From Clostridium magnum DSM 2767 (lineage in GTDB: Bacteria > Bacillota > Clostridia > Clostridiales > Clostridiaceae), in assembly GCF_001623875.1 (NCBI RefSeq), contig NZ_LWAE01000001.1:310001-374000 (forward strand): a stretch of DNA of 64,000 nucleotides, read 5' to 3'. The notes below the pieces were generated by a model that was not told the DNA's origin, ran no database searches, and saw only the letters and a program-made list of their open reading frames with translations. The position numbers and the translations under genes are program-made. Numbering within the stretch: position 1 is the stretch's first letter; each line of letters starts with the position of its first letter. This document shows positions 43,734 through 53,758 of this stretch, piece after piece.

Positions 43734-45629
43734 ATGAGTGAAGAAAAAGTAATTTCAGTCGATCAAACTACCTTACAAATGTTGGACAAGGCTAAAAATG
43801 AAGGCTTGGAAACAGCTTGGGACAGAAAAGTGGCTCAAAAAGCAGCTTGCGGATTTGGTTCTGCTGGTGTGTGCTGTAGAAACTGTACTATGGGACCTTG
43901 TAGAGTAAGTCCAGTTCCTGGAAAAGGTGCTGAAAGAGGTATCTGTGGTGCTACTGCAGATGTTATCGTAGCTAGAAACTTTGCTAGAATGGTAGCTGGT
44001 GGAGCTGCAGCTCATGCAGACCATGGTAGAAGTATAGTACTTGAATTATTACATGCAAGTCCAAATGGAGCTATACAAGTAAAAGACGAAAAGAAATTAA
44101 AGAAAGTTGCTGCAAGATTTGGCATCGAAACTGAAGGAAGAGATGTATACGATGTAGCTCATGAACTTGCTCAAGCAGGATTAAGAGATTTTGGTAGACA
44201 AGAAGGACATATTGTTTTACCACCAACAGTTCCAGCAAAAAGAAAAGAAATATGGGAAAAATTAGACATAGTTCCTAGAGGATTTGATAGAGAAGTTGTT
44301 GCAATCATGCACTCAACTCATATAGGATGTATGGCAGATGCTGAAGCTATTCTTAAAATGGGATTAAGATGTGGACTAGCAGATGGATGGTTAGGATCAT
44401 ATATGGCTACAGAATTCAGTGATATTATGTTTGGTACTCCTCATTCACGTCCTACTGAAGCAAGCCTAGGAGTTCTAGAACATAACCAAGTAAATATAGT
44501 TTTACATGGACATGAACCAGTGCTTTCAGAAATGATAGTTGCAGCTGCAGAAATGCCAGAAATGATTGAATTAGCTAAATCACAAGGAGCAGATGGAATA
44601 AACCTTTGCGGTATGTGCTGTACAGCTAATGAAGCTACAATGAGACATGGTGTTAAATTAGCTGGTAACTTTATGCAACAGGAATTAGCAGTTATCACTG
44701 GAGCAGTAGATGCTTTAGTAGTTGACGTACAATGTATATTCCCTGCATTAGCTAAATTATCAGAAAGCTATCATACTAAATTCATAACTACTTCACCAAA
44801 AGCACGTATTACAGGTGCGACTCATATGGAAATGGATGAAGCAGCACCACTAAAAACAGGTATTGCTGTAGTAAAAGAAGCTATAATGAACTTTAAAAAC
44901 AGAGATAAGAGCAAGGTTATGATACCTGAGGCTAAGACTAAAGCAGAAGTTGGATATAGTACAGAAGAAATATTAAATAAATTAGATGGAGTTGTTAATT
45001 CACACATAGGACCAATGCAATCAACAAAACCTCTAGCAGACGTTATAGTTGCAGGAGTTATAAGAGGAGCAGCTGGTGTAGTTGGATGTAACAATCCTAA
45101 AACTGTTCATGATGAAGGTCATTTAGAAGTAATAAAAGGCTTAATCAAGAATGACATAATAGTTGTTACTACTGGTTGTGCAGCTCAAGCAGCAGCTAAA
45201 GCAGGTTTATTAACGAAAGAAGCTAAAGAACTTGCTGGTCCAGGACTTAAAAAGGTATGTGAATTAGTAGATATACCACCAGTACTTCACATGGGATCAT
45301 GTGTAGATATAAGTCGTATCCTAGAATTAGTTGGAATGACAGCTAATCAATTAGGAGTGGATATAAGTGATCTACCAGTAGTTGGTATAGCTCCTGAGTA
45401 CATGTCAGAAAAAGCTATATCAATAGGAAATTATGTTGTAGCATCAGGTATAGATACATGGCTTGGAGTAGTTCCTCCAGTTACAGGTGGTCCTGAAGTT
45501 GTAGACATCCTAACTAATAGAATAGAAGAGTGGGTAGGCGCTAAATTCTTTGTAGAAACAGATCCACATAAGACTGTTGAGCAAATAGTTAATAGAGTTA
45601 ATGAAAAACGTAAGAAATTAGGAATATAA
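43734..45629 (+). CDS. cooS: Anaerobic carbon monoxide dehydrogenase, catalytic subunit
   Basis: The 631-aa nickel-iron-sulfur enzyme interconverts CO and CO2 and supplies CO to acetyl-CoA synthase. The N-terminal cluster-ligand stretch CGFGSAGVCCRNCTMGPCR (residues about 40-58) binds the B and D clusters. NLCGMCCTANEATMRHG near 290 and the VGCNN and TTGCAAQAA motifs near 450-485 belong to the C-cluster region, with HMGSCVDISR near 522. The length matches bacterial CooS/AcsA. It heads the cluster with a strong AGGAGGG site and its own hairpin leader. Confidence 0.96.
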   Translation: MSEEKVISVDQTTLQMLDKAKNEGLETAWDRKVAQKAACGFGSAGVCCRNCTMGPCRVSPVPGKGAERGICGATADVIVARNFARMVAGGAAAHADHGRSIVLELLHASPNGAIQVKDEKKLKKVAARFGIETEGRDVYDVAHELAQAGLRDFGRQEGHIVLPPTVPAKRKEIWEKLDIVPRGFDREVVAIMHSTHIGCMADAEAILKMGLRCGLADGWLGSYMATEFSDIMFGTPHSRPTEASLGVLEHNQVNIVLHGHEPVLSEMIVAAAEMPEMIELAKSQGADGINLCGMCCTANEATMRHGVKLAGNFMQQELAVITGAVDALVVDVQCIFPALAKLSESYHTKFITTSPKARITGATHMEMDEAAPLKTGIAVVKEAIMNFKNRDKSKVMIPEAKTKAEVGYSTEEILNKLDGVVNSHIGPMQSTKPLADVIVAGVIRGAAGVVGCNNPKTVHDEGHLEVIKGLIKNDIIVVTTGCAAQAAAKAGLLTKEAKELAGPGLKKVCELVDIPPVLHMGSCVDISRILELVGMTANQLGVDISDLPVVGIAPEYMSEKAISIGNYVVASGIDTWLGVVPPVTGGPEVVDILTNRIEEWVGAKFFVETDPHKTVEQIVNRVNEKRKKLGI

Positions 45630-45749
45630 ATTTATCTTTATATGTGATATTCTTATATAAATAGTATTAGCAAATATTATGCCAATATGAAAAAAATGCT
45701 ATTATAGGTTGCAGTACCATTTAAGAGTATCATAATGAAACTGTTATTA

Positions 45750-45793
45750 GTCTCAAAGTGATAACGATATCACGGTCGGTGTCACTTTGAGAC
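45750..45793 (+). repeat. Intercistronic hairpin cooS-cooC
   Basis: A perfect 12-bp stem GTCTCAAAGTGA/TCACTTTGAGAC (45750-45761 with 45782-45793) around a 20-nt loop has no T-run. It lies within the 235-bp cooS-cooC gap. Confidence 0.8.
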
Positions 45794-45864
45794 AAGATGC
45801 AGATAAGCGTATAGCAAATAATATAGATGAAGCAACTATTGTAGCAAAAAAGGAGGGTCTACAT

Positions 45865-46647
45865 ATGAAAATGAAAATGGCAATAACAGGAAAAGGTGGC
45901 GTAGGAAAAACTACATTTACAGCTATTATAAGTAGAATTTATGCAGAAGAAGGATATAAGGTTTTAGCTGTTGACGCAGATCCTGATCCTAACCTAGCTT
46001 TGGCATTAGGTTTCCCAGAAAAATTAATAGATGAAATTGTTCCTATATCAGAGATGAAGAAGTTAGTTGCAGAAAGAACAAGTTCTACTCCAGGATCTTT
46101 TGGTAAAATGTTCAAGATAAATCCAAAAGTAGATGACATACCTGAAAGATATTGCAAAGAGTATAATGGTGTGAGACTTTTAACTATGGGTACAGTAGAT
46201 ACTGGTGGGACAGGTTGTATTTGTCCTGAAAATGTTCTTCTAAAAAAGTTAACTTCGCATTTAATGCTTCAAAATAAAGACATTGTAATAATGGATATGG
46301 AAGCTGGTATAGAACATTTAGGAAGGGGTACAGCTCAAGGTGTTGACGTTTTCATAGTTGTTGTAGAACCTGGAATAAGAAGTATACAAACTTATAAACA
46401 TGTAAAAAGACTTGCAGGGGATTTAGGTATTGGTAAGGTTTTCGTAGTGGCAAATAAAATAAAGAATGCAGATGATGAAAAGTACATACTAGAAAATATA
46501 GATGAAGGTGCATGCCTTGGCTTCATACATTATAAAGATACAGTAGGAAGCTCTGATAGAGTTAACCAATCTCCTTACGATTCTAATAAAGAAACCGTTG
46601 AGGAGGTAAAAAATATAAAACAAAAATTAGAGATGGGGGTATTTTAA
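45865..46647 (+). CDS. cooC: CO dehydrogenase nickel-insertion ATPase CooC (copy 1)
   Basis: The 260-aa MinD/SIMIBI-class ATPase inserts or stores nickel for the CODH C-cluster. The deviant Walker [11 protein letters not shown], starts near residue 8. [10 protein letters not shown] near 37 is switch I, and the CxC metal motif is in GTGCICPEN near 112. The ATG at 45865 with AGGAGGG is chosen over an in-frame ATG at 45787, whose upstream portion overlaps the intercistronic hairpin. It ends 1 bp before fhs, so the two are translationally linked. Confidence 0.93.
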   Translation: MKMKMAITGKGGVGKTTFTAIISRIYAEEGYKVLAVDADPDPNLALALGFPEKLIDEIVPISEMKKLVAERTSSTPGSFGKMFKINPKVDDIPERYCKEYNGVRLLTMGTVDTGGTGCICPENVLLKKLTSHLMLQNKDIVIMDMEAGIEHLGRGTAQGVDVFIVVVEPGIRSIQTYKHVKRLAGDLGIGKVFVVANKIKNADDEKYILENIDEGACLGFIHYKDTVGSSDRVNQSPYDSNKETVEEVKNIKQKLEMGVF

Positions 46648-46648
46648 A

Positions 46649-48325
46649 ATGGGTTTTAAATCTGATATCGAAATAGCACAGGAGTGTAAACCACAAGACA
46701 TTAGAGAGATAGCTTCAAAAATAGGTGTTTCCGAGGACGACATAGAGCTTTACGGAAAATACAAGGCTAAAGTAGATTACAACTTATTAAAGAAAACTCC
46801 AGGAAAAAATGGTAAACTTATACTTTGCACAGCAATCAATCCAACACCTGCTGGAGAAGGTAAAACTACTACATCAATAGGTGTAGCTGACGCTTTATCA
46901 AAATTAGGAAAAAATACAATAGTTGCATTAAGAGAACCATCATTAGGACCAGTATTTGGTGTAAAAGGTGGAGCAGCTGGCGGCGGATATGCACAAGTTG
47001 TTCCAATGGAAGACATTAACCTACACTTTACTGGTGATTTCCATGCAATTGGAGCAGCTAACAATTTATTAGCAGCAATGATAGATAACCATATATATCA
47101 TGGAAATGCTCTAGACATCGATCCAAGAAGAATAGTTTGGAGAAGATGTGTTGACATGAACGACAGACAATTAAGATTTGTTGTTGATGGTATGGGTGGA
47201 AAAGCTAATGGAATGCCAAGAGAAGACGGATTTGACATTACAGTTGCTTCAGAAATAATGGCTATATTCTGCTTAGCAAGTGACATAACAGACTTAAAAG
47301 CAAGATTAGCTAGAATAGTTATAGGTTATACAAGAGCAGGAGCACCAGTAACAGCTGGACAAATAAATGCTCAAGGTGCTATGGCAGCATTACTTAAAGA
47401 TGCATTAAAACCAAACTTAGTACAAACTCTAGAAGGAACACCAGCATTTGTACATGGTGGACCATTTGCAAACATAGCTCATGGATGTAACTCAATAATG
47501 GCTACAAGAATGGCTACTCATTTTGCAGATTATGTAGTTACAGAGGCAGGCTTCGGTGCTGACCTTGGAGCTGAAAAATTCTTAGACATCAAATGTAGAA
47601 TGGCTGGATTAAAACCAGATGCAGTAGTTGTAGTTGCTACAGTTAGAGCATTAAAATACAATGGTGGAGTTGCAAAAGCTGACTTAAATAATGAAAACTT
47701 AGAAGCTCTTGAAAAAGGACTTCCAAACTTATTAAAACACGTTGAAAACATAACTAAGGTATTTAAATTACCAGCAGTTGTTGCAATAAACGCATTCCCA
47801 ACTGATACAAAAGCAGAGTTAGATTTAGTTGAAGCTAGATGTAAAGCTCTTGGTGTAAATGTTAAGTTATCAGAAGTTTGGGCAAAAGGCGGAGAAGGCG
47901 GAGTAGAAGTTGCTAAAGAAGTAATAAGATTAATCGAAGCAGGAGAAAACAACTTCCAATTTGCTTACGATGCAGAACTTCCAATAAGAGAAAAAATAAG
48001 AGCTATAGCTCAAAAAGTTTACGGTGCAGATGATGTTTTATTTGCAGATCAAGCTAACAAAGAAATTGATGAGTTAGAGAAGAATGGGTTTGGAAAAACT
48101 CCAGTATGTATGGCAAAAACTCAGTATTCTTTAACTGATGACCAAACTAAACTTGGAAGACCAACAGGATTTACTATAACAGTAAGACAAGTAACAGTTT
48201 CAGCAGGAGCAGGTTTCGTTGTTGCTTTAACTGGAGCAATCATGAAAATGCCAGGACTTCCTAAAGTTCCAGCAGCTGAAAAAATTGATGTTGATCAAGA
48301 TGGCGTAATAGGTGGATTATTCTAA
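46649..48325 (+). CDS. fhs: Formate-tetrahydrofolate ligase
   Basis: The 558-aa enzyme uses ATP to make 10-formyl-THF from formate, the entry step of the methyl branch. The P-loop-like ATP site is [14 protein letters not shown] near residue 65-77. [21 protein letters not shown] near 100 and the [21 protein letters not shown] stretch near 150-170 are family hallmarks. Full length. Its start lies one base after the cooC stop. Confidence 0.97.
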   Translation: MGFKSDIEIAQECKPQDIREIASKIGVSEDDIELYGKYKAKVDYNLLKKTPGKNGKLILCTAINPTPAGEGKTTTSIGVADALSKLGKNTIVALREPSLGPVFGVKGGAAGGGYAQVVPMEDINLHFTGDFHAIGAANNLLAAMIDNHIYHGNALDIDPRRIVWRRCVDMNDRQLRFVVDGMGGKANGMPREDGFDITVASEIMAIFCLASDITDLKARLARIVIGYTRAGAPVTAGQINAQGAMAALLKDALKPNLVQTLEGTPAFVHGGPFANIAHGCNSIMATRMATHFADYVVTEAGFGADLGAEKFLDIKCRMAGLKPDAVVVVATVRALKYNGGVAKADLNNENLEALEKGLPNLLKHVENITKVFKLPAVVAINAFPTDTKAELDLVEARCKALGVNVKLSEVWAKGGEGGVEVAKEVIRLIEAGENNFQFAYDAELPIREKIRAIAQKVYGADDVLFADQANKEIDELEKNGFGKTPVCMAKTQYSLTDDQTKLGRPTGFTITVRQVTVSAGAGFVVALTGAIMKMPGLPKVPAAEKIDVDQDGVIGGLF

Positions 48326-48347
48326 AGAATTTTAGGGGGAAATAATA

Positions 48348-48980
48348 ATGAAACTGGCAGATAAAACTTGTACTGAATTTATAGAAGTTCTTGCTTCTAA
48401 AGCAGCAGTTCCAGGTGGTGGTGGTGCAGCAGCTCTAACAGGTGCAATAGGAATGGCACTTGGAAGTATGGTGTGCAACTTAACTATAGGAAAGAAAAAA
48501 TTTGCTGAGTATGAAGAAAAACTTAATGGTATATTAGAAAATTGTGGAAAGCTTCAAAATGAGCTCCTTAAAATGATAGATGCTGATGCAGAGTGCTTCT
48601 TACCTCTTTCAAAAGCTTATGGAATGCCTAAAGATACTGATGAACAGAAAAAGCTAAAGGATGAAACTTTAGAAAAATGCTTAAAGGAAGCTTGTCAAGT
48701 TCCAGTATCAATAGTTAAGCTATGCTTCGATTGTATTAAGTTACATGAGGACTTAGTTGATAACTGTTCAGCGCTAGCTATAAGCGACGTTGGAGTAGGA
48801 GTACAATGTTTAAGAGCTGCAATTATTAGCGCTCAATTAAATGTAATAATCAACATAAATTCAATTAAAGATACTGAGTATGTTGAGAAAGTAAAAAAAG
48901 AAACAGAACCTTTAGTTCAAGATGGAATCAAAATCTCTGATGAAGTTTATGAGAAAGTAGTAAAAGCGCTTTCTAAGTAA
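48348..48980 (+). CDS. fchA: Methenyl-tetrahydrofolate cyclohydrolase / cyclodeaminase family
   Basis: The 210-aa FTCD_C-family protein converts 10-formyl-THF to 5,10-methenyl-THF in clostridial acetogens. AVPGGGGAAALTGAIG near residue 15-31 is the family signature, and the rest is an all-helical bundle. It lies 22 bp after fhs with a GGGGGA site, and a hairpin separates it from folD. Confidence 0.9.
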   Translation: MKLADKTCTEFIEVLASKAAVPGGGGAAALTGAIGMALGSMVCNLTIGKKKFAEYEEKLNGILENCGKLQNELLKMIDADAECFLPLSKAYGMPKDTDEQKKLKDETLEKCLKEACQVPVSIVKLCFDCIKLHEDLVDNCSALAISDVGVGVQCLRAAIISAQLNVIININSIKDTEYVEKVKKETEPLVQDGIKISDEVYEKVVKALSK

Positions 48981-48997
48981 TAGGTTGTAGTATACCA

Positions 48998-49023
48998 TCG
49001 GAAGAAAGTAAATTTTCTTCCGA
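48998..49023 (+). repeat. Intercistronic hairpin fchA-folD
   Basis: TCGGAAGAAA/TTTCTTCCGA (48998-49007 with 49014-49023), 10 bp, loop 6, no T-run. Confidence 0.8.
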
Positions 49024-49087
49024 GGGTGTTTACATAGAAAGTTTTAAATCTTAAAATCTAAATTTTGAATAGAAGGAGATTGTAAGT

Positions 49088-49942
49088 ATGGGTCAGATAA
49101 TTAAAGGAAAACCAGTTGCAGATGCTATAAGCGCAGCTTTAGCTGAGGAAGTAAAAGGGTTAAAGGTAAAGGGTATTACTCCAAAACTAACAATAGTTAG
49201 AGTTGGAGCAAACGGAAGTGACCTTGCTTATGAAAGAGGAGCTTTAAAAAGATGCCAGGAAATAGGCATAGAAACAGAAGTTAAAGAGCTCCCAGTAGAC
49301 ATATCACAGGATGATTTTATCACAGAACTTAAAAAAGTAAACGAAGATAAAGCGACAAACGGTATATTAGTATTTAGACCCTTTCCAAAACAATTAGATG
49401 AAAGTGTTATCAAATATGTAATTGCACCAGAAAAGGATGTAGACTGCTTCAGCCCTGTAAATGTGGCTAAGGTTATGGAAAGTGATGTAACAGGTTTTGC
49501 ACCATGTACTCCATCAGCAGTTATAGAAATATTAAAACATTATGAAGTACCTATGAAAGGTAAAAATGCTGTTGTTGTAGGAAGATCAATGGTAGTAGGA
49601 AAGCCTGTATCAATGTTACTTCTAAATGAAAATGCTACAGTTACAATTTGTCACTCTAGAACAGCGGACATGCCTGCAGTATGTTCAGAAGCAGACATTT
49701 TAGTTGTTGGTATTGGTAAAGCTAAAATGATTGATTCAAAATATGTTAAAGATGGTGCAGCAGTTATAGATGTAGGTATTAACGTTGATGCTGAAGGCAA
49801 GCTATGTGGGGATGTAAATACAGATGATTGTGTAGAAAAGGCTTCAATGATAACACCTGTACCAGCAGGAGTAGGTTCAGTTACTACTTCAATACTTGCG
49901 AAACATGTAGTAAAAGCATGCAAGCAACAAAACAACCTATAA
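49088..49942 (+). CDS. folD: Methylenetetrahydrofolate dehydrogenase/cyclohydrolase
   Basis: The 284-aa enzyme reduces methenyl-THF to methylene-THF and can also act as cyclohydrolase. The active-site lysine region is LAYERGALKRCQEIG near residue 40. DVDCFSP near 117, the Rossmann loop VVGRSMVVGKPVSMLL near 163 and the C-terminal TPVPAGVGSVTTSIL are typical. RBS is AGAAGGAG. Confidence 0.95.
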   Translation: MGQIIKGKPVADAISAALAEEVKGLKVKGITPKLTIVRVGANGSDLAYERGALKRCQEIGIETEVKELPVDISQDDFITELKKVNEDKATNGILVFRPFPKQLDESVIKYVIAPEKDVDCFSPVNVAKVMESDVTGFAPCTPSAVIEILKHYEVPMKGKNAVVVGRSMVVGKPVSMLLLNENATVTICHSRTADMPAVCSEADILVVGIGKAKMIDSKYVKDGAAVIDVGINVDAEGKLCGDVNTDDCVEKASMITPVPAGVGSVTTSILAKHVVKACKQQNNL

Positions 49943-49967
49943 GCGTTTTAATAATGGGGGAGTAAGA

Positions 49968-50621
49968 ATGATTATTTCAGAGAAAAAACCTTTTGACGAG
50001 ATACTTGAATATCTAAAAGATAGTAAAAAAGTAATTATCACAGGTTGTTCCTTATGTGCATCCACTTGTAAAGTTGGTGGGGAAGAAGAAGTTTTAGCAA
50101 TGAAAGCTAAATTAGAAGAAAACGGAAAAGAAGTTCTAGGATGTAAGATACTTGATCCTTCTTGTAATTTACTAAAAACAAGAAAAGACCTAAAAGGCTT
50201 AAAGGACGAGTTAAAGGATGCTGATGCAATTCTATCATTAGCTTGTGGAGATGGAACACAAACAGTTGCAAAACTTGTTAAAAATTCCGTATATCCTGGA
50301 AACAATACATTATTCATAGGTGAAGTTGAAAGAGTTGGTCAGTATGCAGAAGCTTGTAGAGCTTGTGGAAGCTGTCAACTTGGATGGACAGCTGGAATAT
50401 GTCCAGTAACAATATGTGCTAAAGGTCTTTTAAATGGACCTTGCGGCGGTGCAAGAGATGGAAAATGTGAAGTAGATCCAGAAAATGATTGTGCATGGAT
50501 CTTAATATATGACAAATTGAAAGAACAAGGTAAACTAGATAACCTTTTAGAAATAAGAGAACCAAGAGATTATAAAGTTAGTTACCATCCAAGAAAAATA
50601 GATTTAAAAGATAAGGAATAA
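49968..50621 (+). CDS. metV: Methylenetetrahydrofolate reductase accessory subunit MetV
   Basis: The 217-aa cysteine-rich protein partners MetF in clostridial methylene-THF reductase. N-terminal CSLCASTCKVGGEEE lies near residue 26, and a C-terminal cluster of cysteines in CRACGSCQLGWTAGICPVTICAKG and GPCGGARDGKCEVDPENDC (about 130-180) is likely to bind Fe-S or zinc. It is a zinc-containing MetF-type C-terminal domain without the barrel. It lies 25 bp after folD and 18 bp before metF. Confidence 0.9.
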   Translation: MIISEKKPFDEILEYLKDSKKVIITGCSLCASTCKVGGEEEVLAMKAKLEENGKEVLGCKILDPSCNLLKTRKDLKGLKDELKDADAILSLACGDGTQTVAKLVKNSVYPGNNTLFIGEVERVGQYAEACRACGSCQLGWTAGICPVTICAKGLLNGPCGGARDGKCEVDPENDCAWILIYDKLKEQGKLDNLLEIREPRDYKVSYHPRKIDLKDKE

Positions 50622-50639
50622 GACTAAGGGGGATTGAAA

Positions 50640-51515
50640 ATGAGCCTATTAAAAGAAGCTTTAGAAAGAGGAGAGTTTGCAGTTACAGCAGAAATGGCAC
50701 CTCCAAAAGGTATAGATCTTTCTCATTTAATAGAGTGTGCAAAGATGATAAAGGGAAGAGCCCATGGAATTAACGTTACGGACTTCCAATCTGCAACATT
50801 GAAAGCTACCTCCTTAGCAACTTGTAAAGTTTTAAAGGATGCTGGATTTGAGCCTATACTTCAAATAACAGGAAGAGATAGAAATAGAATAGCTATTCAA
50901 GGAGAACTTTTATCAGCAGGTGTATTCGGAATAGAGAATGTTTTAGGTCTAACTGGAGATTACACAATGGTAGGGGATCATCCAGGAGCAAAACCTGTTT
51001 ATGATCTTGATAGCGTAGGAATACTTAAGGTGGCTAGTACAATAGCAAGCGGTAAAGATATGTCTGGTAATGATTTAAGTTCAACACCTAATTTTTACTT
51101 GGGAGCATGTGTAACACCAAAGTATGATCCTTTAGAGTTACAAATCATGAAGATGGAAAAGAAGATAAAAGCTGGAGCTAGATATTTCCAAACTCAAGCA
51201 GTGTATGATATGGATACACTAAGAATCTTCAGAGAAAAAACAAAACACTTGGATGCAAAACTATTAGTTGGTATTATACCACTTAAATCAGCAGGTATGG
51301 CAAAGTACATGAATAAAAATGTACCAGGAATATTTGTGCCAGATGAATTAATTGAGAGAATGAAAAATGCTGAAGATAAAGTTAAAGAAGGAATCCAAAT
51401 AGCAGGGGAATTTATAAAACAAGCTAAGGAAGAGGGACTTTGTGACGGAGCTCACATAATGGCAATTGGGGCTGAAGAAAATGTGCCATTAGTATTAGAT
51501 GCTGCAGGATTATAA
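50640..51515 (+). CDS. metF: Methylenetetrahydrofolate reductase, catalytic subunit MetF
   Basis: The 291-aa TIM-barrel flavoprotein reduces 5,10-methylene-THF to 5-methyl-THF. VTAEMAPPKGIDLSHLIE near residue 17, QITGRDRNRIAIQGELL near 81 and NFYLGACVTPKYDP near 155 correspond to flavin and folate contacts. The ATG at 50640 is preferred to the TTG two codons earlier because the GGGGGA site fits it better. Confidence 0.94.
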   Translation: MSLLKEALERGEFAVTAEMAPPKGIDLSHLIECAKMIKGRAHGINVTDFQSATLKATSLATCKVLKDAGFEPILQITGRDRNRIAIQGELLSAGVFGIENVLGLTGDYTMVGDHPGAKPVYDLDSVGILKVASTIASGKDMSGNDLSSTPNFYLGACVTPKYDPLELQIMKMEKKIKAGARYFQTQAVYDMDTLRIFREKTKHLDAKLLVGIIPLKSAGMAKYMNKNVPGIFVPDELIERMKNAEDKVKEGIQIAGEFIKQAKEEGLCDGAHIMAIGAEENVPLVLDAAGL

Positions 51516-51531
51516 AAAATAAGGGGAGATC

Positions 51532-52914
51532 ATGATGAAAATAGTAGTTATTGGTGGGGGACCAGGCGGATATGTAGCTGCACTTAAGGCTGCGATGTTA
51601 GGTGCAGAGGTTACTATAGTTGAAAAAGGTAAAGTAGGGGGAACTTGCCTAAATGTAGGATGTATACCTACAAAAGCTCTACTTGCTTGTTCAGACGTAT
51701 TAAATCATGTTAGAGAAGCTAAGAAATTTGGTGTTAACATCGAAGGTGCTATAAGTGCAGATTTTGCAACTATAGTAGAAAGAAAAGAAAAAGTTGTTAC
51801 TCAGCTTGTAAAAGGAATTGAATACCTATTTGAAAGCAGAGGAGTAAAACTTGTAAGAGGCTTAGGAAGATTAGTAAGCAATAAGGAAGTTGAAGTTACA
51901 AAGGAAGATGGAACAAAAGAAAGTATACCAGCAGATAAGATAATACTTGCTACAGGTTCTGTACCGGTAGTTCCAAGATTCCTTCCTTACGATGGTAAGA
52001 ATGTAATGACTTCTGATGAAGTTTTAAATCTTAAAGAACAGCCAAAATCAGTAACTATTGTTGGTGGTGGTGTAATAGGCTGTGAAATAGGACAGTTCTT
52101 AAATAGACTTGGAACTGAAGTTAAAATAGTGGAAATGTTACCACAATTATTACCACTTGAAGATGAAGATACAGCAAAAATACTACAAAGAAGCTTTAAA
52201 CAAGAAAAGTTAAAGTTCTTTGTAGGTGATGGAATCTCAACTGTAGAAGTTGAAGAGGGTAAAGTAGTTGCAACTTTAGCTAGTGGCAAAAAAGTAGAAT
52301 CAGAGAAGATGCTTGTAGCTATTGGTAGAAGAGCATATACAGAAGGTCTTGGATTAGAAGAATTAGGAATGCAAATGGATAGAGGTAAAGTAATAGTTAA
52401 CGAGTATTTAGAAACTAATGTAGAAGGCGTTTATGCTATAGGCGATTTAACTATAAGTCCTGATTTAGCTCATGTAGCTTCAAGACAAGGTATCGTAGCT
52501 ATAGAAAATGCTGTACTAGATAAAAAGAAGAAAGTTAGTTATAAAGCTATACCAGGTTGTGTATTTACAGAACCAGAAGTTGCTTCTGTTGGTATGAAAG
52601 AAAAACAAGCAAAAGATGCTGGAATCAATTATAAAGTAGGAAAATTCGATTTTAGAGGTCTTGGAAAAGCTCAAGCTATGGGTAAAATTCAAGGATTTGT
52701 AAAAGTAATTACAGATGAAAAAGATGTAATTATTGGAGCGGCTATAATCGGAGAACGTGCAGCAGATATGCTTGGTGAGTTAACAGTAGCTTGTGAACTT
52801 GGTTTAACAGCAGAACAAGTAGGAGAAGTAATTCATCCACATCCAACTTTATGTGAAGGAATTATGGAAGCACTTCATGATGTTCATAAACAATGTGTTC
52901 ATTCAGTAGAGTAA
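51532..52914 (+). CDS. lpdA: Dihydrolipoamide dehydrogenase
   Basis: The 460-aa FAD disulfide oxidoreductase has the redox pair in GGTCLNVGCIPTKALL near residue 35-50, an FAD motif VIGGGPGGYVAALKA at the N-terminus, an NAD motif VGGGVIGCEIGQFL near 180 and the active-site base in HPHPTLCEG near 442. It lacks the extra lipoyl domain of some clostridial LpdA proteins. It sits between metF and cooC2, and gcvH lies 6 kb downstream. The two probably serve a lipoyl-linked glycine or electron step. Confidence 0.94.
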   Translation: MMKIVVIGGGPGGYVAALKAAMLGAEVTIVEKGKVGGTCLNVGCIPTKALLACSDVLNHVREAKKFGVNIEGAISADFATIVERKEKVVTQLVKGIEYLFESRGVKLVRGLGRLVSNKEVEVTKEDGTKESIPADKIILATGSVPVVPRFLPYDGKNVMTSDEVLNLKEQPKSVTIVGGGVIGCEIGQFLNRLGTEVKIVEMLPQLLPLEDEDTAKILQRSFKQEKLKFFVGDGISTVEVEEGKVVATLASGKKVESEKMLVAIGRRAYTEGLGLEELGMQMDRGKVIVNEYLETNVEGVYAIGDLTISPDLAHVASRQGIVAIENAVLDKKKKVSYKAIPGCVFTEPEVASVGMKEKQAKDAGINYKVGKFDFRGLGKAQAMGKIQGFVKVITDEKDVIIGAAIIGERAADMLGELTVACELGLTAEQVGEVIHPHPTLCEGIMEALHDVHKQCVHSVE

Positions 52915-52916
52915 TA

Positions 52917-52938
52917 GCATAGGGCTTTTGCCCTATGC
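52917..52938 (+). repeat. Intercistronic hairpin lpdA-cooC2
   Basis: GCATAGGG/CCCTATGC (52917-52924 with 52931-52938), loop CTTTTG, no T-run. Confidence 0.8.
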
Positions 52939-52962
52939 ATAGCAATAAAGGGAGGTTGTACT

Positions 52963-53739
52963 ATGGGATACAAGATAGCCGTAGCAGGTAAAGGTGGCAC
53001 AGGTAAAACTACATTAACAGGACTTCTAATAGATTACTTAGTTAAAAAATCACAAGGTCCTATTCTTGCAGTTGATGCCGATGCTAATGCAAACTTAAAC
53101 GAAGTATTAGGTGTAGATATAGAAGAAACTATTGGGGAAATAAGAGAAGATGTAAGTCAAAGATCACTTGCAGGTGACAATAATTTTCCAGGAGGCATGT
53201 TAAAGGCAGATTACTTAAAGTATAAATTAAGCGCTGCTATAACTGAAGCAAAAGGTTATGACATGATTGTAATGGGAAGATCTCAAGGTACAGGGTGTTA
53301 TTGTTATGTAAATGGGGTACTAAAGACCCAAATAGATTCTCTGTCTGGAAATTATGAATACTTAGTTATAGATAATGAAGCCGGAATGGAGCACTTAAGC
53401 AGAAAAGTAGTTGAGAATATAGATACTTTATTTTTAATTAGTGACTGCTCAAGAAGAGGAATTCAGGCTGTAGGCAGAATAAGACGTTTAGTTGATGAAC
53501 TAAAATTAAAAGTTGGACAAATATTTCTTATAGTTAATAGGGCACCAGAAGGTAAGCTAAATGAAGGAACAATGGAAGAAATAAATAACCAAGGGTTAGA
53601 ATTATTAGGGGTTGTTCCTATGGACCAAATGGTGTATGAATATGATTCTAGTGGAAAACCTCTAGTAGAATTACCAGAGGATTCACTATCAAAAAAAGCA
53701 TTAAATGATATTTTATCAAAAATTCAATTTAATAAGTAA
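52963..53739 (+). CDS. CooC/AcsF-type nickel ATPase (copy 2)
   Basis: The 258-aa MinD-like ATPase has Walker A GKGGTGKTTLTG near residue 9-20, AVDADANANLN near 41 and the CxC motif in GTGCYCYVNG near 110. Compared with the cooC near cooS it is clearly a separate paralogue. Its position next to acsD suggests that it loads nickel into acetyl-CoA synthase (AcsF role), but a role in CODH is also possible. It starts after a GGGAGG site. Confidence 0.88.
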   Translation: MGYKIAVAGKGGTGKTTLTGLLIDYLVKKSQGPILAVDADANANLNEVLGVDIEETIGEIREDVSQRSLAGDNNFPGGMLKADYLKYKLSAAITEAKGYDMIVMGRSQGTGCYCYVNGVLKTQIDSLSGNYEYLVIDNEAGMEHLSRKVVENIDTLFLISDCSRRGIQAVGRIRRLVDELKLKVGQIFLIVNRAPEGKLNEGTMEEINNQGLELLGVVPMDQMVYEYDSSGKPLVELPEDSLSKKALNDILSKIQFNK

Positions 53740-53758
53740 TTTAAGGAGGCAATAAGTT

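Noticed and set aside
45787-45864. 26-residue extension of CooC
   Set aside because: It overlaps the intercistronic hairpin, and the ATG at 45865 has a strong AGGAGGG and the proper family start.
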